This document shows positions 33,162 through 34,582 of a stretch of DNA of 34,582 bases, piece by piece. This DNA is from Sphingobium sp. (GTDB lineage Bacteria; Pseudomonadota; Alphaproteobacteria; Sphingomonadales; Sphingomonadaceae). The notes beneath the pieces were generated by a model. It did no database searches, was not told where the DNA came from, and was given only the letters and a program-made list of their open reading frames with translations. Made by a program: the position numbers and the translations under genes. Location of the stretch: the NCBI RefSeq assembly GCF_003248505.1, contig NZ_QFOA01000033.1:1-34582 (forward strand). The letters run 5' to 3'. Within the stretch, counting starts at the first letter, position 1. The number at the start of each line of letters is the position of its first letter.

Positions 33162-34379
33162 ATGAGAAGCCCACTCCTGTTTTCGCTGGCCGTTACCATT
33201 GCAACTTCGTTGCCAGGCACGGCATTCGCTCAGAGCACGATCGAAATGCTGATCGGGCACGTAGTTGCAGATGTTGAGGGCGGTGCATTGGTCGACGTGC
33301 GGCTACTCAACACCGGCGCAGAAAAAGTCGACGCGAACTTGCCAAAAGACGTGGAAGGTAGGCTCGCTAGGCCGGGTTCCATTGGTAGTGGACGCACGGT
33401 TACGCTGCACCGCGACCCGGAAACAGCTGCCATTGTCGCGGTAGAGCCCGGACGTTTTGCAATTGTAGGTTACCGGCTGGAACGTGGCGACTTTCAAGAT
33501 GGTGAGATACTATCCGTACCGTTATGGGGAACTCAAACCTTCACATTGGCTGCGGCGCCGCCGCCCGCCTCGGGGCGCTCGGATGTCACCACGCAGGTCG
33601 CAACTGCAACCCCCGCCCCGACCCCGGCTACGCCACCGCCCAGCGATCGCACCGTGGGCAATGCCTTCATCGAGAATCTGAGCGCGCACGAGCCGATCTA
33701 TGCCGTCTATGGTCCCGGTACAAATAGCGAAGCGCGCCTACAAATCAGTTTCAAGTATCAGCTTTTTGGTAGCCAAGTAAACGCCAGTCGCCACAAATGG
33801 AGCGATGGTTTCTATTTCGCTTATACACAGCGCATGTTCTGGGATCTTGGGGCAAGCTCATCGCCATTCCGAAACATCGATTTTCAACCCGATTTGTTTT
33901 ACGCGACGCCACCTAAGGCATTGTCCGATATGGCGACGTTGAGTGCCCAAATAGGACTACGCCACGAGTCAAATGGCCGCGACGGCGACTATTCCCGTAG
34001 CCTCAACACAGTCTACATAGCTCCAATGGCGGCATTCTCGCTGCGCAACGACATTCGCCTGACAGTCGCGCCGCGCGCATGGCTCTATGCAGGCGACCTC
34101 TCGGACAATCCCGATATCCGGCGCTATCGCGGAAATACTGGCCTTTTTGTCGAGATCGGCCAAGGCGACGGGCTTCGTCTTTCCACGTCCAGCCGTTTCA
34201 ATCCCAGTAGCGGCAAAGGTTCAATTGGAGCGGACTTGTCCTATCCTCTGCGCCGTATCCTTGGAGGTGGACCAGATTTCTATCTCTTCGCGCAGACCTT
34301 TCTTGGGTACGGTGAGAACCTGCTGGACTATAATCGGCGGATGACCCGTGTTCGTCTGGGCGTCGCACTGGTACGGTAG
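33162..34379 (+). CDS. Outer-membrane phospholipase A (OMPLA family) with N-terminal extension, 405 aa
   Basis: A signal peptide (residues 1-23, cleavage after AFA) leads into a beta-rich domain of about 105 residues, a proline/threonine-rich linker (about 130-165) and a C-terminal beta-barrel of the phospholipase A1 family. The catalytic set is intact: H268 and S270 in GLRHESNGR and N282 in SRSLN, the same 14-residue spacing as H142/N156 in E. coli PldA. FAYTQRMFWDLGASSSPFRNIDFQPDLFY, in two parts, matches the family's first strands. It should hydrolyse phospholipids in the outer membrane, controlled by dimerisation and calcium. The N-terminal domain is not part of the E. coli enzyme. GGAGG lies 13 nt before the ATG. 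Confidence 0.9.
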   Translation: MRSPLLFSLAVTIATSLPGTAFAQSTIEMLIGHVVADVEGGALVDVRLLNTGAEKVDANLPKDVEGRLARPGSIGSGRTVTLHRDPETAAIVAVEPGRFAIVGYRLERGDFQDGEILSVPLWGTQTFTLAAAPPPASGRSDVTTQVATATPAPTPATPPPSDRTVGNAFIENLSAHEPIYAVYGPGTNSEARLQISFKYQLFGSQVNASRHKWSDGFYFAYTQRMFWDLGASSSPFRNIDFQPDLFYATPPKALSDMATLSAQIGLRHESNGRDGDYSRSLNTVYIAPMAAFSLRNDIRLTVAPRAWLYAGDLSDNPDIRRYRGNTGLFVEIGQGDGLRLSTSSRFNPSSGKGSIGADLSYPLRRILGGGPDFYLFAQTFLGYGENLLDYNRRMTRVRLGVALVR

Positions 34380-34582
34380 CATATTTCAATCTCGACGGAG
34401 GTGGGTCGGCACCCGATGATCTGGCTCCATTTTGATTTGACATGAGCCCGTCGAGCGGCGGCATGATGCGCTCGTCTCCAGCATGACCCAACTTGAACAG
34501 TGCTTTTGGAAAAGGCATTTTTGTTCAATGACATGCACGCACCGGCGCGAGTGTTACCACTACATTTTTGGGTTTGGTTGAG
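34380..34582. other. Right-end intergenic sequence, nothing recognised
   Basis: The final 203 bases contain only short open frames that are shadows of, or overlap, the phospholipase gene on the opposite strand. The A+T-rich stretch after 34490 (TTTTTGTTCAATG) could be a promoter for a gene outside the window. No terminator is obvious. Confidence 0.4.

Noticed and set aside
1..34582. tRNA, rRNA, CRISPR array or complete prophage
   Set aside because: I saw no cloverleaf, rRNA core or regularly spaced repeats; only one dead integrase fragment and one IS3 end are present.

Overview
The window is a piece of a high-GC alphaproteobacterial chromosome (or large replicon), most likely from a sphingomonad (Sphingobium, Novosphingobium, Sphingomonas or Sphingopyxis type). 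The signs are a complete ectABCD-ask ectoine/hydroxyectoine operon whose EctD metal ligands fall at H144/D146/H245, dense oxidative catabolic gene clusters with a P450 and an acyl-CoA dehydrogenase-fold monooxygenase, TonB-receptor debris and a NodT/HlyD/DHA2 efflux operon. The assignment rests on gene content and protein resemblance, not on a database search.

Layout. (1) 1-10738 is a catabolic region of unknown substrate. A plus-strand run holds the end of a rubredoxin-type reductase, an SDR, a TetR regulator, a group D flavin monooxygenase-like protein, a zinc-independent quinone-oxidoreductase-like MDR, a gamma-carbonic-anhydrase/PaaY-type hexapeptide protein and a RutE-like nitroreductase. 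It converges, at a perfect 11-bp-stem hairpin, on a minus-strand run of GntR, acyl-CoA dehydrogenase, cytochrome P450 and VOC protein. A small zinc-ribbon membrane protein and a carboxymuconolactone-decarboxylase-like/SDR pair follow. (2) 10739-13300 is a scarred stretch: a frameshifted TonB-receptor C-terminus, the 3' end of an IS3-type transposase, an intact phospholipase-D family gene and a dead tyrosine-recombinase fragment. (3) 13293-15276 carries TetR, VOC and a divergent MarR regulator that is probably EctR. (4) 15534-22751 is the ectoine operon ectA-ectB-ectC-ectD-ask, continued without a real gap into two major facilitator transporters, one of the ProP/MHS type. (5) 22752-26339 has a Crp/Fnr regulator and a YdeP-like molybdopterin oxidoreductase. 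(6) 26367-31265 is a tripartite multidrug efflux operon with a divergent TetR regulator and a clear inverted-repeat operator. (7) 31266-34582 has rlmJ, a small unknown protein and an OMPLA-type outer-membrane phospholipase A with an extra N-terminal domain.

How the genes work together. The ectoine block is self-contained. Ask supplies aspartyl phosphate, EctB aminates aspartate semialdehyde to diaminobutyrate, EctA acetylates it, EctC cyclises it and EctD hydroxylates ectoine; the two linked transporters could move ectoines or precursors. The catabolic block probably oxygenates and then dehydrogenates a hydrophobic substrate, but nothing in the sequence identifies it.

I see no tRNA, rRNA, CRISPR array, origin or complete insertion sequence. 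The most notable non-coding structures are two perfect 12-bp palindromes exactly 21 bp apart in front of the GntR gene, the TetR operator of the efflux operon, and the start region of ectA.
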